A stretch of 64,000 bases of DNA from Acidocella facilis ATCC 35904 (GTDB lineage Bacteria > Pseudomonadota > Alphaproteobacteria > Acetobacterales > Acetobacteraceae), in assembly GCF_000687875.1 (NCBI RefSeq), contig NZ_JHYG01000003.1, forward strand, positions 186,001-250,000. The letters run 5' to 3'. Position numbers and translations under genes: made by a program. The notes under the pieces were generated by a model. It worked only from the letters and a program-made list of their open reading frames with translations. It was not told the DNA's origin and made no database searches. The number at the start of each line of letters is the position of its first letter. Within the stretch, counting starts at the first letter, position 1. This document shows, one piece after another, positions 43,171-52,371 of this stretch.

Positions 43171-44418
43171 TCAGGCCGCGAAGAGCGGCGCGCCGATATA
43201 GCTGCCCGGCTGCGCCCCTGGCGGGCAGGCGAACACGGCGCTGCCGACATGGGTGGTGAACTGGTTCAGCGCGTCGAATTTCGACATTTTGTCGAAAATC
43301 TTGATGAAGCCGTTGCGCGGGTCTTTCTGATAGGCCTGGAAGAACAGGCCGGACTCGAACTCGATCCCCTGCGTCCAGGGCGGCCAGCGCTCGGCGGTGA
43401 AATCGGCGCCGTTATTATAGCCGTAAGAGCGGCGCAGGATCTGCGCGCCATCATTCAGTGCCGCCGCGCCCAGCCTGGCATGGGCGGTTTGCGGGATGAC
43501 ATAATTGCCGTCGCTGTCGGTGGCGTTGAAATTCGGCGTGTCGAACTCGCGCGTGCCGCCGAGCGGCGCGCCGCTGGCCTTGTGGCGGCCGAAAGTCTGC
43601 TCCTGGAAGCCGACCTTCATCCGGTCCCAATGTTCCAGGGCGATGCGGATGCGCCGCGCCACCATGTAGCTGCCATTCTGCATCCAGCCGGCATCCGCCC
43701 CGGCCCAGACCACCGCATCCATCTCATGGCCGGTCGGGTTCATGGTGCCGTCCTTGAATCCCATCAGGTTGCGCGGTGTGCCCTTGGTCCGCGGGGCGGT
43801 GGAGAAGCCGGTCTGCACCCATTTCAGCGTCGCGGCGCCATAGGCGATGCGGGAGAGTTGGCGCACGGCATGGAAAGCCACTTGGGGATCGTCGGCGCAG
43901 GCCTGCACGCCGAGCGCGCCGCCGCACTGGCCCGCCACCAGCTGGTCGCCGTTGAAGGCGGGCAGATCCACCAGCGCCGCCGGGCGCCGGGCGGCCAGCC
44001 CGTAACGGTCCTTGCCGTTCAGCGTGAACAGATCCGGGCCGAAGCCGAAGGTGAGGGTGAGCCGCGCCGGGGTCAGCCCCAGCGCCTCGCCGCTATCGAG
44101 CCCCGGCTCGTCCTCCTGCTGGGTGCCGGGCTCGGCGGGCAGGCCGGCGGCCATCCGCGCCGATGCCGCCGTCCAGCGTTGCAGCAGGACGATCAGCTCG
44201 GCGCGGTGTTCGGTTTCGAGATCGAAGGACGCGAAATATAGGGCACTCTGCATCGGGGTGGTGATGCCCTGCTGGCGGGGGCCGTAAAATGGCAGGGTGG
44301 TCCCGGCCGCCTGCATCCGCGCGGCGGCGGCGGCGGGCAGGCTGGCGGCGGCGCCCGCCAGCCCGGCCGTGCCGAGGAAGCGGCGCCGCGAGGGCGCCTT
44401 GGGGGTATCCGTGCTCAT
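43171..44418 (-). CDS. efeB: Dye-decolourising peroxidase (EfeB-type), Tat-exported
   Basis: Haem peroxidase of 415 residues. The leader SRRRFLGTAGLAGAAASLPAAAAA is a classic Tat signal. The distal GxxDG motif is GFKDGT with catalytic Asp, the conserved Arg is in MVARRIRIALEHWDR, and the proximal haem His is probably in HARLGAAAL. EfeB proteins act in the periplasm, in iron uptake (EfeUOB) or oxidative chemistry. EfeU and EfeO are absent here. Its start overlaps the upstream gene's stop by 4 bp, and the pair sits behind Fur-like boxes, so iron regulation is likely. Confidence 0.94.
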   Translation of the reverse strand: MSTDTPKAPSRRRFLGTAGLAGAAASLPAAAAARMQAAGTTLPFYGPRQQGITTPMQSALYFASFDLETEHRAELIVLLQRWTAASARMAAGLPAEPGTQQEDEPGLDSGEALGLTPARLTLTFGFGPDLFTLNGKDRYGLAARRPAALVDLPAFNGDQLVAGQCGGALGVQACADDPQVAFHAVRQLSRIAYGAATLKWVQTGFSTAPRTKGTPRNLMGFKDGTMNPTGHEMDAVVWAGADAGWMQNGSYMVARRIRIALEHWDRMKVGFQEQTFGRHKASGAPLGGTREFDTPNFNATDSDGNYVIPQTAHARLGAAALNDGAQILRRSYGYNNGADFTAERWPPWTQGIEFESGLFFQAYQKDPRNGFIKIFDKMSKFDALNQFTTHVGSAVFACPPGAQPGSYIGAPLFAA

Positions 44419-45527
44419 TGCGCCAGCTGCACCGTGTTCATGTCGTCCTCGACATAATAGAGCCCTTTGCCGTCCGGCGTCGTGACCAGACCGAACAGGT
44501 CGCCGCTGCCCGGCGGGGTCTGGGCCTGGTCCTTATCCAGCCATTTATCGCCGATCTGCTGGCCCGAAGCCGGGTCGATCTCGACGGCGCGGCCATCCAG
44601 CCCGTTTACCGCGATCAGATTGCCGTTCGGGGCCATGGTCAGGGCCAATGGCCGGTTCAGCAGCCCGCCCTTGCTGACCTCGGTGCCGGTGCCGGCACTG
44701 TCCGTCCGGGTGGCGGCGTCGGTGATCTTGACGATGCGGTTGCCGATCGCGTCCGAGACATAGAGCGTGCCATCCTTGCCCAAGGCCAGGCCGGTGGGGC
44801 CGACCAGGAAGACGCTGGCATCCGCCTGGGCGCCGAAGCCAGTGCTGATCACGGTCTGGCTCGTCACTTCAGGCGGCTTGCCGGCGGGAATGTTCAGCTC
44901 CAGCCGCAGCACGGTGGCGGTGTTCTGCACGGGCTGGCCGGGGGCGCCGATGCCAAAGCCGGCATTGGAGAGGAAAAGGGTGGCTTTGTCGCCCTCATCG
45001 ATCCAGGCCATGTTGCCCCACGGATCGTCGATATCCGGGCCGGCCAGCGTGCCCGCCAGCTTGCCGCTGGAATCCAGCAGGATCAGGCAGCCTTTGCCCA
45101 GCGTCTTGGTGGTGCCGTCGGTGGAGGGGGCGGAGCCGACGATGACCCAGCCGGATTTCAGCACCGCCATGGCGGTGGAAAGCCCGACCCCGCCGGGGCA
45201 GCCGGCGAGCTTGGCGGGCAGGGTGGCGAAGGTCGTCGTCTGTTTGGTGGCGGGGCGGTAATCGATGATCGTGGTGCCGGTGCCCTGCAGATTGGCCTTG
45301 TTGTTGAAATTATCCGCCAGCAGGTCGCCCTTTTGCAGGCTGCCGGCGGAGACCGGGGAAACCGCCATGGCGTAGGGGTTCTGGTCGCCGTTGGCCGGCA
45401 CGGTGGAGGTGATCAGCCGCTCATGCTTCAACCCGCCGAGATAGCCAGGTCCGGGATGGTCGGTCTGGGCATAGGCGGGCAGGGCCAGGGTCAGGCCGAA
45501 GAGGGTCAGCAGCGTGCGTGAGGGCAT
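44415..45527 (-). CDS. Secreted NHL/beta-propeller-like protein
   Basis: A 370-residue exported protein with a Sec leader ending AYA-Q. It contains propeller-like blades (GPTGLALGKDGTLYVSDAIGNRIVKI; NRPLALTMAPNGNLIAVNG; DLFGLVTTPDGKGLYYV), as in NHL or SMP-30-type folds. Enzymatic function unknown. It is transcribed first in a two-gene unit with the DyP peroxidase; two Fur-like boxes lie just upstream. ATG 45527 is chosen for the leader; the longer frame would run into the Fur sites. Confidence 0.85.
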   Translation of the reverse strand: MPSRTLLTLFGLTLALPAYAQTDHPGPGYLGGLKHERLITSTVPANGDQNPYAMAVSPVSAGSLQKGDLLADNFNNKANLQGTGTTIIDYRPATKQTTTFATLPAKLAGCPGGVGLSTAMAVLKSGWVIVGSAPSTDGTTKTLGKGCLILLDSSGKLAGTLAGPDIDDPWGNMAWIDEGDKATLFLSNAGFGIGAPGQPVQNTATVLRLELNIPAGKPPEVTSQTVISTGFGAQADASVFLVGPTGLALGKDGTLYVSDAIGNRIVKITDAATRTDSAGTGTEVSKGGLLNRPLALTMAPNGNLIAVNGLDGRAVEIDPASGQQIGDKWLDKDQAQTPPGSGDLFGLVTTPDGKGLYYVEDDMNTVQLAQ

Positions 45528-45553
45528 AAAATCAGTCTCCCAGGTTTCTAAAG

Positions 45554-45572
45554 GAGAATGAAAACCATTCTC
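45554..45572 (-). promoter_or_regulatory. Fur box 1
   Basis: GAGAATGAAAACCATTCTC matches the 19-bp Fur consensus GATAATGATAATCATTATC at 15 positions and is nearly palindromic. It lies 27 bp upstream of the propeller gene start. Confidence 0.8.
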
Positions 45573-45588
45573 AATTAAAACGCAACAG

Positions 45589-45606
45589 GAGATGATAATA
45601 ATTCTC
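45589..45606 (-). promoter_or_regulatory. Fur box 2 (weaker)
   Basis: GAGATGATAATAATTCTC is a second, less symmetrical Fur-like site 17 bp beyond the first, suggesting tandem Fur binding under iron-replete conditions. Confidence 0.6.
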
Positions 45607-45637
45607 AATTGAGGGGCGGATCAGACCCGCGCGGCGG

Positions 45638-45697
45638 CTGGAGCGCGCCGACCGTAAACGGTCAGCGCGCTCCAGATCTTTGTTTTGGCGAGCAACT
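45638..45697 (-). repeat. Variable hairpin + GTTTTGGCGAGC box, site B
   Basis: An 18-bp inverted repeat with one mismatch (45638-45655 / 45658-45675) is followed after 6 nt by GTTTTGGCGAGC (45682-45693), which adjoins the TAA of the hybrid kinase. It matches sites at 5048 and 55223 in layout and in the box, while the stem sequence differs. Confidence 0.6.
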
Positions 45698-47266
45698 TTA
45701 TGGCCCTGACTGAGTCCAGTGAGGGTCATGTTGCGCTATGTCGGCGATCAGCGCTTCCAGCGCCTCGAAGGAGACCGGTTTGACCAGATGATGGTCGAAC
45801 CCGGCCTCGGCGGCGCGTTCCTTGTCGCGCTCCTGGCCCCAGCCGGTCTGGGCGACGATCTGAATGCCCTGCAAGGCGGCCTCCTGGCGCAGGAGGCGGC
45901 AGACCTCATAGCCGTTCAGCCCGGGCAGGCCGATATCCAGCAGGATGATGTCCGGCCGGTAGCGCCGTGCCGCGTCCAGCGCGCCGTGCCCGTCATGCAG
46001 CAGCTCATAGTCATGGCCCATCTCGTCGAGCATCCAGCCGACGGTCTGCGCCACTTCGATTGTGTCATCGACGACCAGGATGCGCCGCGGGCCGGAAGCG
46101 GGGGCGCTGGCGGCGGGGGCCGGCGCGGCCAGAGGCGGCGCCTCGATCAGCTGCATGCGGATGGTGAAGCGGCTGCCCTGGCCGGGGCCAGCACTCTCCA
46201 CGCTGATCTGCCCGCCTTGCAGCGCCGCCAGCTGCTGCGCCAGAGCCAGACCGATGCCAAGCCCGCCCTGCGCCTGGTCGCGATGCGCATCGATCTGGGT
46301 GAAAAGCTGAAAGACCGACTCCAGCATGTCGGCGGGAATGCCCATGCCGTCATCGATGACGCTGATCACCGCCGTCTCGCCCTCCTGATGGGCATCCAGC
46401 GTGATATGGCCGCCGGCAGGCGTGTATTTGGCGGCGTTGTTGAGCAGATTGCCGATGATCTGCGCCAGCCGGGAGAGATCCGCCTGCAGCCAGAGCGGCG
46501 TCTGCGGCTGCAGGACGGTGAGGTTGTGGCCGGCGGCGGCGATCAGCGGCTGGCTGGTCTCCAGCGCCAGGCGCAGCACATCGCTCAGTGGCACCGGCGC
46601 CAGGCGCAGCTCGATCTTGCCCTGGCTGATGCGCGAGACATCCAGCAGATCGTCGATCAGCCGCACCAGTTGCGTCAGCTGGCGGTCCATCATCGCGTGG
46701 ATGTCGGCGGCCTGGTCGCGGCCGGGGTTGCGCCGCAGCAGGTCCAGCCCGTGGCGCAGCGGCGCCAGCGGGTTGCGCAGCTCATGCGCCAATGTCGCGA
46801 GGAAATCATCCTTGCGCCGGTCGGCGTCGCGCAGCGCCTCGGCCTGCTGGCGCAGCGTGTCGCGCTGTTCGGCCAGCTGCTGGCGCTGGCGGTAGAGCTC
46901 GAAAAACACCTCGGCCTTGCTGCGCAGAATATCCGGCTCGATCGGCTTATAGATGAAATCCACCGCGCCGGCGCCATAACCCTGGAAACGGCGCTGCGTG
47001 TCCGAGGCGCCGGCGGTGACGAAGATGATCGGGATGCGCCTGGTGCGCTCATTGCCGCGCATCAGCTCGGCCAGCTCGAAGCCGTTGAGGCCAGGCATCT
47101 GCACATCCACCAGCGCCAGCGCCACGTCATGGGTCAGCAGCAGCTCCAGCGCCTCGTCGCCCGAGCGCGCCTTCAGCAGCACCAGCCCGTCGCGGCGCAG
47201 CAGCGCGTCCAGCGAGAGCAAATTCTCTTCAAGATCGTCGACCAGAAGGAAATAGACGGGTGCCAT
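45698..47266 (-). CDS. Hybrid histidine kinase: REC-HisKA-HATPase-REC
   Basis: Soluble kinase of 522 residues. First receiver (about 4-120) with acceptor Asp in ALVDVQMPGLNG. A short coiled coil follows, then HisKA with His in LAHELRNPLAPLRHG, and HATPase with NLLNNAAKYTPAGG, DDGMGIPADM and GGLGIGLALAQQL. A Pro/Ala linker leads to the second receiver (about 395-515) with Asp in LLDIGLPGLNGYE. ATG 47266 lies 10 bp beyond the cheB stop; the open frame further up is a shadow of cheB. Having no membrane segments, it probably takes its signal through the first receiver or from partners in the cheR-cheB block. Confidence 0.93.
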   Translation of the reverse strand: MAPVYFLLVDDLEENLLSLDALLRRDGLVLLKARSGDEALELLLTHDVALALVDVQMPGLNGFELAELMRGNERTRRIPIIFVTAGASDTQRRFQGYGAGAVDFIYKPIEPDILRSKAEVFFELYRQRQQLAEQRDTLRQQAEALRDADRRKDDFLATLAHELRNPLAPLRHGLDLLRRNPGRDQAADIHAMMDRQLTQLVRLIDDLLDVSRISQGKIELRLAPVPLSDVLRLALETSQPLIAAAGHNLTVLQPQTPLWLQADLSRLAQIIGNLLNNAAKYTPAGGHITLDAHQEGETAVISVIDDGMGIPADMLESVFQLFTQIDAHRDQAQGGLGIGLALAQQLAALQGGQISVESAGPGQGSRFTIRMQLIEAPPLAAPAPAASAPASGPRRILVVDDTIEVAQTVGWMLDEMGHDYELLHDGHGALDAARRYRPDIILLDIGLPGLNGYEVCRLLRQEAALQGIQIVAQTGWGQERDKERAAEAGFDHHLVKPVSFEALEALIADIAQHDPHWTQSGP

Positions 47267-47276
47267 ATGCGATCTC

Positions 47277-47870
47277 TCAGTTCTCATCGACGGGCGGCAT
47301 CGCCGCCAGCTCTTGCAGATAGGCGGCGACGCCGCCGGGTGTGACGATACGGGCCCGCGGACAGGCCGCCAAAGCCGCCTCCGGCATGGCGGCGGCGAAG
47401 GCGGTTTTCGGGTCCTGCACGGCGACCTGGCCGCCGGCGGTTTCAACCGCCCGCAGGCCCCGCGCCCCATCCTCATTCGCGCCGGTGAGCACCAGCGCGG
47501 CCAGGGCCGGGCCATACACATCGGCGGCGCTCTCGAACAGAATATCGATCGCGGGGCGCGAATAGAGCACCGGCTCATCCGCCGACAGGGCCAAAGCCTG
47601 CTCGGTCTCGACCAGCATATGATAATTCGGCGGGGCGAAATAGATCGTGCCGGGCTCGATCGGCTCCTTGTCCTCGGCCTCGCGCACCCGCATCTCGCAG
47701 CGGCGCGCGAACAGCTCCGCCAGCAGGCTTTTGCGGTCCGGTGGCACATGCACCACCACGAAGACCGGCAGCGGAAAGCTGGCGGGCAGGGCGGGCAGGA
47801 CCTGGTTCAACACCTCCAGCGCGCCGGCGGAGGCGCCGATGACCACGGCACGGCAGCGTCTCGCGCTCAT
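47277..47870 (-). CDS. cheB: CheB methylesterase domain protein (no receiver)
   Basis: A 197-residue stand-alone CheB catalytic domain: nucleophile Ser in IGASAGALEVL, His in VVVHVPPDRKSLLAELF and Asp in LTGANEDGARGL. Canonical CheB carries an N-terminal receiver that controls the esterase; it is absent here, so regulation must come from elsewhere, possibly the REC-containing kinases next door. It overlaps cheR by 4 bp. No chemoreceptor gene is in the window, so its target is unknown. Confidence 0.92.
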   Translation of the reverse strand: MSARRCRAVVIGASAGALEVLNQVLPALPASFPLPVFVVVHVPPDRKSLLAELFARRCEMRVREAEDKEPIEPGTIYFAPPNYHMLVETEQALALSADEPVLYSRPAIDILFESAADVYGPALAALVLTGANEDGARGLRAVETAGGQVAVQDPKTAFAAAMPEAALAACPRARIVTPGGVAAYLQELAAMPPVDEN

Positions 47871-48691
47871 CCGTCGCGCCTCTGATAAAGCCGCTCCTCG
47901 CGGTTGAATTCGCTGAAGGCATCGGCATGGGCGCAGAAGCGCAGATTCTCCTTCGCCCCCAGCCCAAGAAACCCCTTGCGGGAGAGCGAATCCTTGAACA
48001 GCCCGATGGCGCGGTCCTGCAAAGCGCGGTTGAAATATATCAGCACGTTGCGGCAGGAGATCAGATTCATCTCGGCGAAGACGGCGTCGGTGACCAGGCT
48101 GTGATCGGCGAAGAGCACGCGCTCGCGCAGGGATTTATCGAACACCGCGCGGCCGTAGCCGGCGCTGTAATATTCCGAGAGCGAGGATTTGCCGCCAGAT
48201 TTGCGATGGTTTTCGGTGAAAAGCTGGATCCGTTCCAGCCCGTAAATGCCGGCGCGGGCGCGGGCCAGCGCGTCCTGATTGATGTCGGTGGCATAAAAGA
48301 TCGTGCGCTCCTCCAGCCCTTCCTCGCGGAACAGGATGACGAAGGAATAGAGCTCCTCGCCATCGGCGCAGCCGGCGATCCAGAGTTTCAGCGACGGGTA
48401 GGTGCGCAGATGCGGGATGACGGTTTCGCGGATGGCCTTGAAATAGCTCGGGTCGCGGAACATTTCGCTGACCTGCACGGTGAGATAGCCCAGCATGCGC
48501 GGCAGCATCGTCTCGTCATGCAGCAGCCGCTCCTGCAGCGCCGAGATGCTGGCAAAGCCCATCTGCTCGCGCGCCAGCCGCAGCCGGCGTTTGATCGAGG
48601 TGGCGGCGTAATGGCGGAAATCGTAATGATAGCGCAGATAGAGCGCTTCCAGCAGCAGCTGGATTTCGATCTCCTCGACCTGGTCAGTCAT
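47867..48691 (-). CDS. cheR: CheR-type methyltransferase
   Basis: A 274-residue S-adenosylmethionine-dependent glutamate methyltransferase. The N-terminal all-helical domain has RHYAATSIKRRLRLA, followed by EMFRDPSYFKAIRETVIP and the SAM-binding loop WIAGCADGEELYSFVI. The NLISCRNVLIYF and LGAKENLRF stretches are typical of CheR. Its partner CheB follows. The upstream kinase gene ends 9 bp before its start, so the block is likely one transcript. Confidence 0.93.
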   Translation of the reverse strand: MTDQVEEIEIQLLLEALYLRYHYDFRHYAATSIKRRLRLAREQMGFASISALQERLLHDETMLPRMLGYLTVQVSEMFRDPSYFKAIRETVIPHLRTYPSLKLWIAGCADGEELYSFVILFREEGLEERTIFYATDINQDALARARAGIYGLERIQLFTENHRKSGGKSSLSEYYSAGYGRAVFDKSLRERVLFADHSLVTDAVFAEMNLISCRNVLIYFNRALQDRAIGLFKDSLSRKGFLGLGAKENLRFCAHADAFSEFNREERLYQRRDG

Positions 48692-48700
48692 TGGCGCGGG

Positions 48701-51700
48701 TCATTTCGGCATCCAGACCCGCACCAGCGAGAGCAGCTTCTCCACATCCAGCGGCTTGGCCATATAGTCGCTGGCGCCGGCTTCGATGCAGCGCTGCTGG
48801 TCGTCCGGCATCGCCTTGGCGGTGAGCGCGATGATCGGCAGCTTGGCCCAGGCGGGGTTTTCGCGGATGGCGCGGGTGGCGGTGAGGCCGTCCATCACCG
48901 GCATCATCACATCCATCAGCACCAGATCCACCGCCAGCTCGCGATGCAGCTGGGAGGTCGCCAGCCGCTCCAGCGCCTCCTTGCCATTGCGGGCGATTTC
49001 CACCAGCGCGCCGCGCGGCTCCAGAATGTTGGTCAGCGCATAAACATTGCGGACATCGTCCTCGACGACCAGGATGCGCCTTCCTTCCAGCAGCGCATCG
49101 CGGTTGCGGGCCTGGCGGATCATGTTCTGCTGCTGCTCCGGCAGCTCGGCCACAACCTGATGCAGGAACAAGGTGACTTCATCGAGCAGCCGCTCGGGGG
49201 ATTTGGCGCCCTTGATGATGATGGATTTGGAATAGCGGCGCAGCCGCAGCTCGTCATCGGCCGAAAGCTCGCGGCCGGTATAGACGATGACCGGCGGGAA
49301 GGAATAGGCATCCTGCTGGCTCAGCGTCTCCAGCAGCGCGTAGCCGGAGGTGTCGGGCAGCGAGAGATCCAGCACCATGCAGTCGAAGGTCTGGGTGCGC
49401 AGCAGCTCCAGACATTCCGCGGCGGTGCCGGCGGTGACGGTCTCGGTGTCGTCCGAGGCGAGGAGCTTGGAAACGGCGTCGCGCTGGCGCTCATCATCCT
49501 CGACGATCAGCACGCGGTGCATGCGCTGCTCCAGCCTGGCTTCCAGCTTGGCCAGCACCTCCGCCACCTGTTCGCGGCGCACCGGCTTGAGCATATAGCC
49601 GACCGCGCCCAGCGAGAGCGCGGTCTGTGCATGATCGCCGGCGGAGACGACATGGATGGGGATGTGGCGGGTATGCACGTTGCGCTTCAGCCGGTCGAGC
49701 ACCGAGAGGCCGGACTGGTCGGGCAGGCCGACATCCAGGATGATCGCGCTCGGGGTGAGGTCGCGCGCCAGGCTGAGCGCTTCCTCGGCGGTGCCGGCGA
49801 GCAGCACCTGGAAGCCCATCTCATGCGAGAGATTTTTGAGGATGCCGGCGAAAGCCTGGTCGTCCTCCACCACCAGCAGCACCCGGCGGGATTGATCCAG
49901 CGAGTCGCGGTCATCGCTCAGCGGTGGGGTTGGCGCCGGGCGGGCGCGGGTGGGGCCGGGGGCGGGCAAGGCGGCCGGCGCCGGGAAGCTGGCCGGGCGC
50001 GCGGCGCGCGGCGCCACCAAGCCGGGATCGAACGTCTCCGGCAGGGTCACGGTGAAGACGCTGCCCTGGCCGAGCGTGCTCGTCACCCCCAGCGTGCCGC
50101 CGAGCAGCCGGGCGAGCTCGCGCGAGATCGACAGCCCCAGCCCGGTGCCGCCATATTTGCGGCTGATGGTGCCATCCGCCTGATGGAAGGCATCGAAAAT
50201 ATGCGCCTGCTGCTCTTCGGAAATGCCGATGCCGGTATCCGACACGGCGAAGGCGACCCGCCCGCCATCGGCACGCTTGATGCTCAGCCGCACCTCGCCG
50301 GCTTCGGTGAATTTCAGCGCGTTGGAGAGCAGGTTTTTCAACACCTGCTCCAGGCGCTGGGAATCCGTCACCATGCTGGTCGGCGCGTCCGGCGCCGCCT
50401 CGATCACCAGCCCGATCCGCCGCTCGCGGGCGATCGGCTCGAACATCTGGCGCAAATGCGTGGCGATGCGCTCCAGCTTCACATGATCCGGCTGGATTTC
50501 GACATGCCCGGCCTCGATCTTGGAGAGATCGAGAATATCGTTGATCAGGGTCAGCAGATCATTGCCGGAGGATTGGATGGTCTGGGCGTATTTCACCTGC
50601 TCGGCGGAGAGCGTGTTGGTCGGGTTATCGGCGAGCAGCTTGGCCAGGATCAGCAGCGAGTTCAGCGGCGTGCGCAGCTCGTGCGACATATTGGCCAGGA
50701 AGTCCGATTTATAGCGGCTGGCCTGCTCCAGCTCGCGCGCCTTCAGCTGGATGAAGCCATTGGCTTTTTCCAGCTCGTCGCGCTGGCTCTCCAGCAGCTG
50801 GGTCTGTTCTTCCAGCCGGGCATTGCCCTGTTCCAGCTCCGCCTGCTGCTGCTCCAGCCGCGCCTGGGATTCCTTCAGCGCCCGGCTCTGCTCCTCCAGC
50901 TCCTCGTTGGAGACCCGCAGCTCCTCCCCCTGCACCTGAAGTTCCTCGGATTTTTGCTGGGTTTCCGCCAGCAGCGCCTTCAGCTCGTCGCGGTAGCGGG
51001 TGGCGCGCACCACCATGGCGATGGCGGCGGAGAGCTTGTCCAGCAGCGCCACCACCTCGCCATCCACCGGTTGGATGAAGCCCAGCTCCAGTACCGTGTT
51101 GGCCACGCCTTCGATGCTGCCGGGCACCACGATCAGCTGGCGCGGGCTGCGCTGGCCGAGCGCGGTGCCGAAGGTGAGATAGCCTTCCGGCACGTTGTCG
51201 AGCACGATATGATGGGTCTTCGCCACCGCCTCGCCGAGCAGCCCGTCATGCGCGGTGATGTGCGCCGGCAGGAAGGCGGTGGCCGGCACGCCATAGCTGG
51301 CGGTGCGCGCGAAGCCGTCCTCGTCGGCGACATAGATCACCCCGGCGACGGCGCCGAAATAGTTGGACATGAAGGCGAGGATGCTCTCGCCCAGCCGCGC
51401 CGCATCCGGCTGGCCGCGCATCGCCGCCTCCAGCCCGACCTGGGCGGACTGGATCCAGTCCTGGCGCTGGCGTTGCAGCGTGGCGCGGCGGATCAGCCAG
51501 CCCACCACCAGCGCCAGAATGATGCTGACCAGGCCGGAGGCGATGCCGCTGGCCATCGCGTGCTGGTAGGCGGCCGCCATCTCGCGCAGGCGCTGGGCGC
51601 GCAGCACTTCCTCGGTCTGGTCCATCTCGCCGAGCAGATCGCGGATATCGTCCATTTCGATCTTGCCGCGATTGCTGGCGATGATCGCCATCGCCGCGGG

Positions 51701-52135
51701 CTTGTCGCCGGACTGGGTCAGGGCGATGGTCTGTTTCAGCTCAGCCAGCTTGGCCGCCACATGCTGGCGCAGCGGCGCGATCCGCGCGACCTGTTGCGGG
51801 TTATCCTTGACCTGCCACGCCAGCGTGTCGATTTGCGGCGCCATGTTGGCGATGGCGTTGTCATAGGGGGCGAGATAGGCGACATCGCCGGTGAGCATGT
51901 AGCCGCGCTGCCCGGTTTCGGCATCCAGCGCCGTGGCGCGCAAGGCCGAGAGGCTGGCCAGCACATCGTGCGAATGCGAGATTTCGGCATTGTCGCGCTG
52001 GATCGTCCGCAGATTGAAATAGGCGGTGGCGCCGCTGATCAGGAAGAAGAGGATGGTGAGACCGAGACCGATGGTGATGGCGAATTCCGATCCTGCCGCG
52101 CGTCGATTCGCCTGCCAGCCTGGGGTCCGCTTCAT
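48701..52135 (-). CDS. Hybrid kinase: CHASE3-GAF-coiled coil-HisKA-HATPase-three receivers
   Basis: Membrane kinase of 1144 residues. The first membrane helix (about 18-40) is followed by a CHASE3-like helical sensor ([16 protein letters not shown]) and a second helix near 195-215. A GAF domain lies at about 225-375 and a Glu/Gln-rich coiled coil at 385-470. HisKA has its His in [12 protein letters not shown], and HATPase has [19 protein letters not shown] and [13 protein letters not shown]. Three receivers follow, with acceptors in [22 protein letters not shown] and [11 protein letters not shown]. Such multi-receiver kinases run phosphorelays. First gene of the cheR-cheB-kinase transcript; a long antisense frame here is not a gene. 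Confidence 0.94.
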   Translation of the reverse strand: MKRTPGWQANRRAAGSEFAITIGLGLTILFFLISGATAYFNLRTIQRDNAEISHSHDVLASLSALRATALDAETGQRGYMLTGDVAYLAPYDNAIANMAPQIDTLAWQVKDNPQQVARIAPLRQHVAAKLAELKQTIALTQSGDKPAAMAIIASNRGKIEMDDIRDLLGEMDQTEEVLRAQRLREMAAAYQHAMASGIASGLVSIILALVVGWLIRRATLQRQRQDWIQSAQVGLEAAMRGQPDAARLGESILAFMSNYFGAVAGVIYVADEDGFARTASYGVPATAFLPAHITAHDGLLGEAVAKTHHIVLDNVPEGYLTFGTALGQRSPRQLIVVPGSIEGVANTVLELGFIQPVDGEVVALLDKLSAAIAMVVRATRYRDELKALLAETQQKSEELQVQGEELRVSNEELEEQSRALKESQARLEQQQAELEQGNARLEEQTQLLESQRDELEKANGFIQLKARELEQASRYKSDFLANMSHELRTPLNSLLILAKLLADNPTNTLSAEQVKYAQTIQSSGNDLLTLINDILDLSKIEAGHVEIQPDHVKLERIATHLRQMFEPIARERRIGLVIEAAPDAPTSMVTDSQRLEQVLKNLLSNALKFTEAGEVRLSIKRADGGRVAFAVSDTGIGISEEQQAHIFDAFHQADGTISRKYGGTGLGLSISRELARLLGGTLGVTSTLGQGSVFTVTLPETFDPGLVAPRAARPASFPAPAALPAPGPTRARPAPTPPLSDDRDSLDQSRRVLLVVEDDQAFAGILKNLSHEMGFQVLLAGTAEEALSLARDLTPSAIILDVGLPDQSGLSVLDRLKRNVHTRHIPIHVVSAGDHAQTALSLGAVGYMLKPVRREQVAEVLAKLEARLEQRMHRVLIVEDDERQRDAVSKLLASDDTETVTAGTAAECLELLRTQTFDCMVLDLSLPDTSGYALLETLSQQDAYSFPPVIVYTGRELSADDELRLRRYSKSIIIKGAKSPERLLDEVTLFLHQVVAELPEQQQNMIRQARNRDALLEGRRILVVEDDVRNVYALTNILEPRGALVEIARNGKEALERLATSQLHRELAVDLVLMDVMMPVMDGLTATRAIRENPAWAKLPIIALTAKAMPDDQQRCIEAGASDYMAKPLDVEKLLSLVRVWMPK

Positions 52136-52320
52136 CCTTGTCTCTATTCAATGATCTGTTGGTTAAACCGCGCGTCACACTACATATGGAAAAAGGTAAG
52201 GCAAATTGCATTAGTGTCATAAGATTTTTAGGCGCCAGGGCTTGTGCCGGGGCCGGATCGTCCCGGATGCTAGTGAGCTGGGCCTCCCGGGATCGATGCC
52301 AGGGCGGCGTCGGCGTAAAT
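52136..52320. other. Divergent intergenic region between two kinases
   Basis: About 185 bp with an AT-rich segment near 52136-52235 (CATATGGAAAAAGG, CATAAGATTTTTAGG) suited to promoters for both kinases, though no single -35/-10 pair stands out. No gene seen. Confidence 0.35.
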
Positions 52321-52371
52321 GGAAGCGGACATGTGATGGAAGCGGACATGTGATGGAACCTGGCATGTGAC
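52321..52371 (+). repeat. 17-bp tandem repeats over the kinase start
   Basis: GGAAGCGGACATGTGAT at 52321-52337 and 52338-52354, then a diverged third unit at 52355-52371. Each unit holds a GTG/ATG-like start context. The GTG start of the next gene (52367) lies in the third unit; 17 is not a multiple of three, so earlier GTGs are in other frames. Confidence 0.7.

Noticed and set aside
45698-48691. Flagellar chemotaxis operon
   Set aside because: No chemoreceptor, CheA, CheW or CheY gene is present; only CheR and a receiver-less CheB occur with hybrid kinases.
47927-52222. Plus-strand open frame of 1431 codons
   Set aside because: It lies antisense to cheR and the 1144-residue kinase, both with complete domains. 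Its residues are Gln/Arg/His/Gly-rich as expected from reading GC-rich codons backwards.
52321-52371. CRISPR-like repeat
   Set aside because: The three 17-bp units are directly tandem with no spacers, and no cas genes are present.
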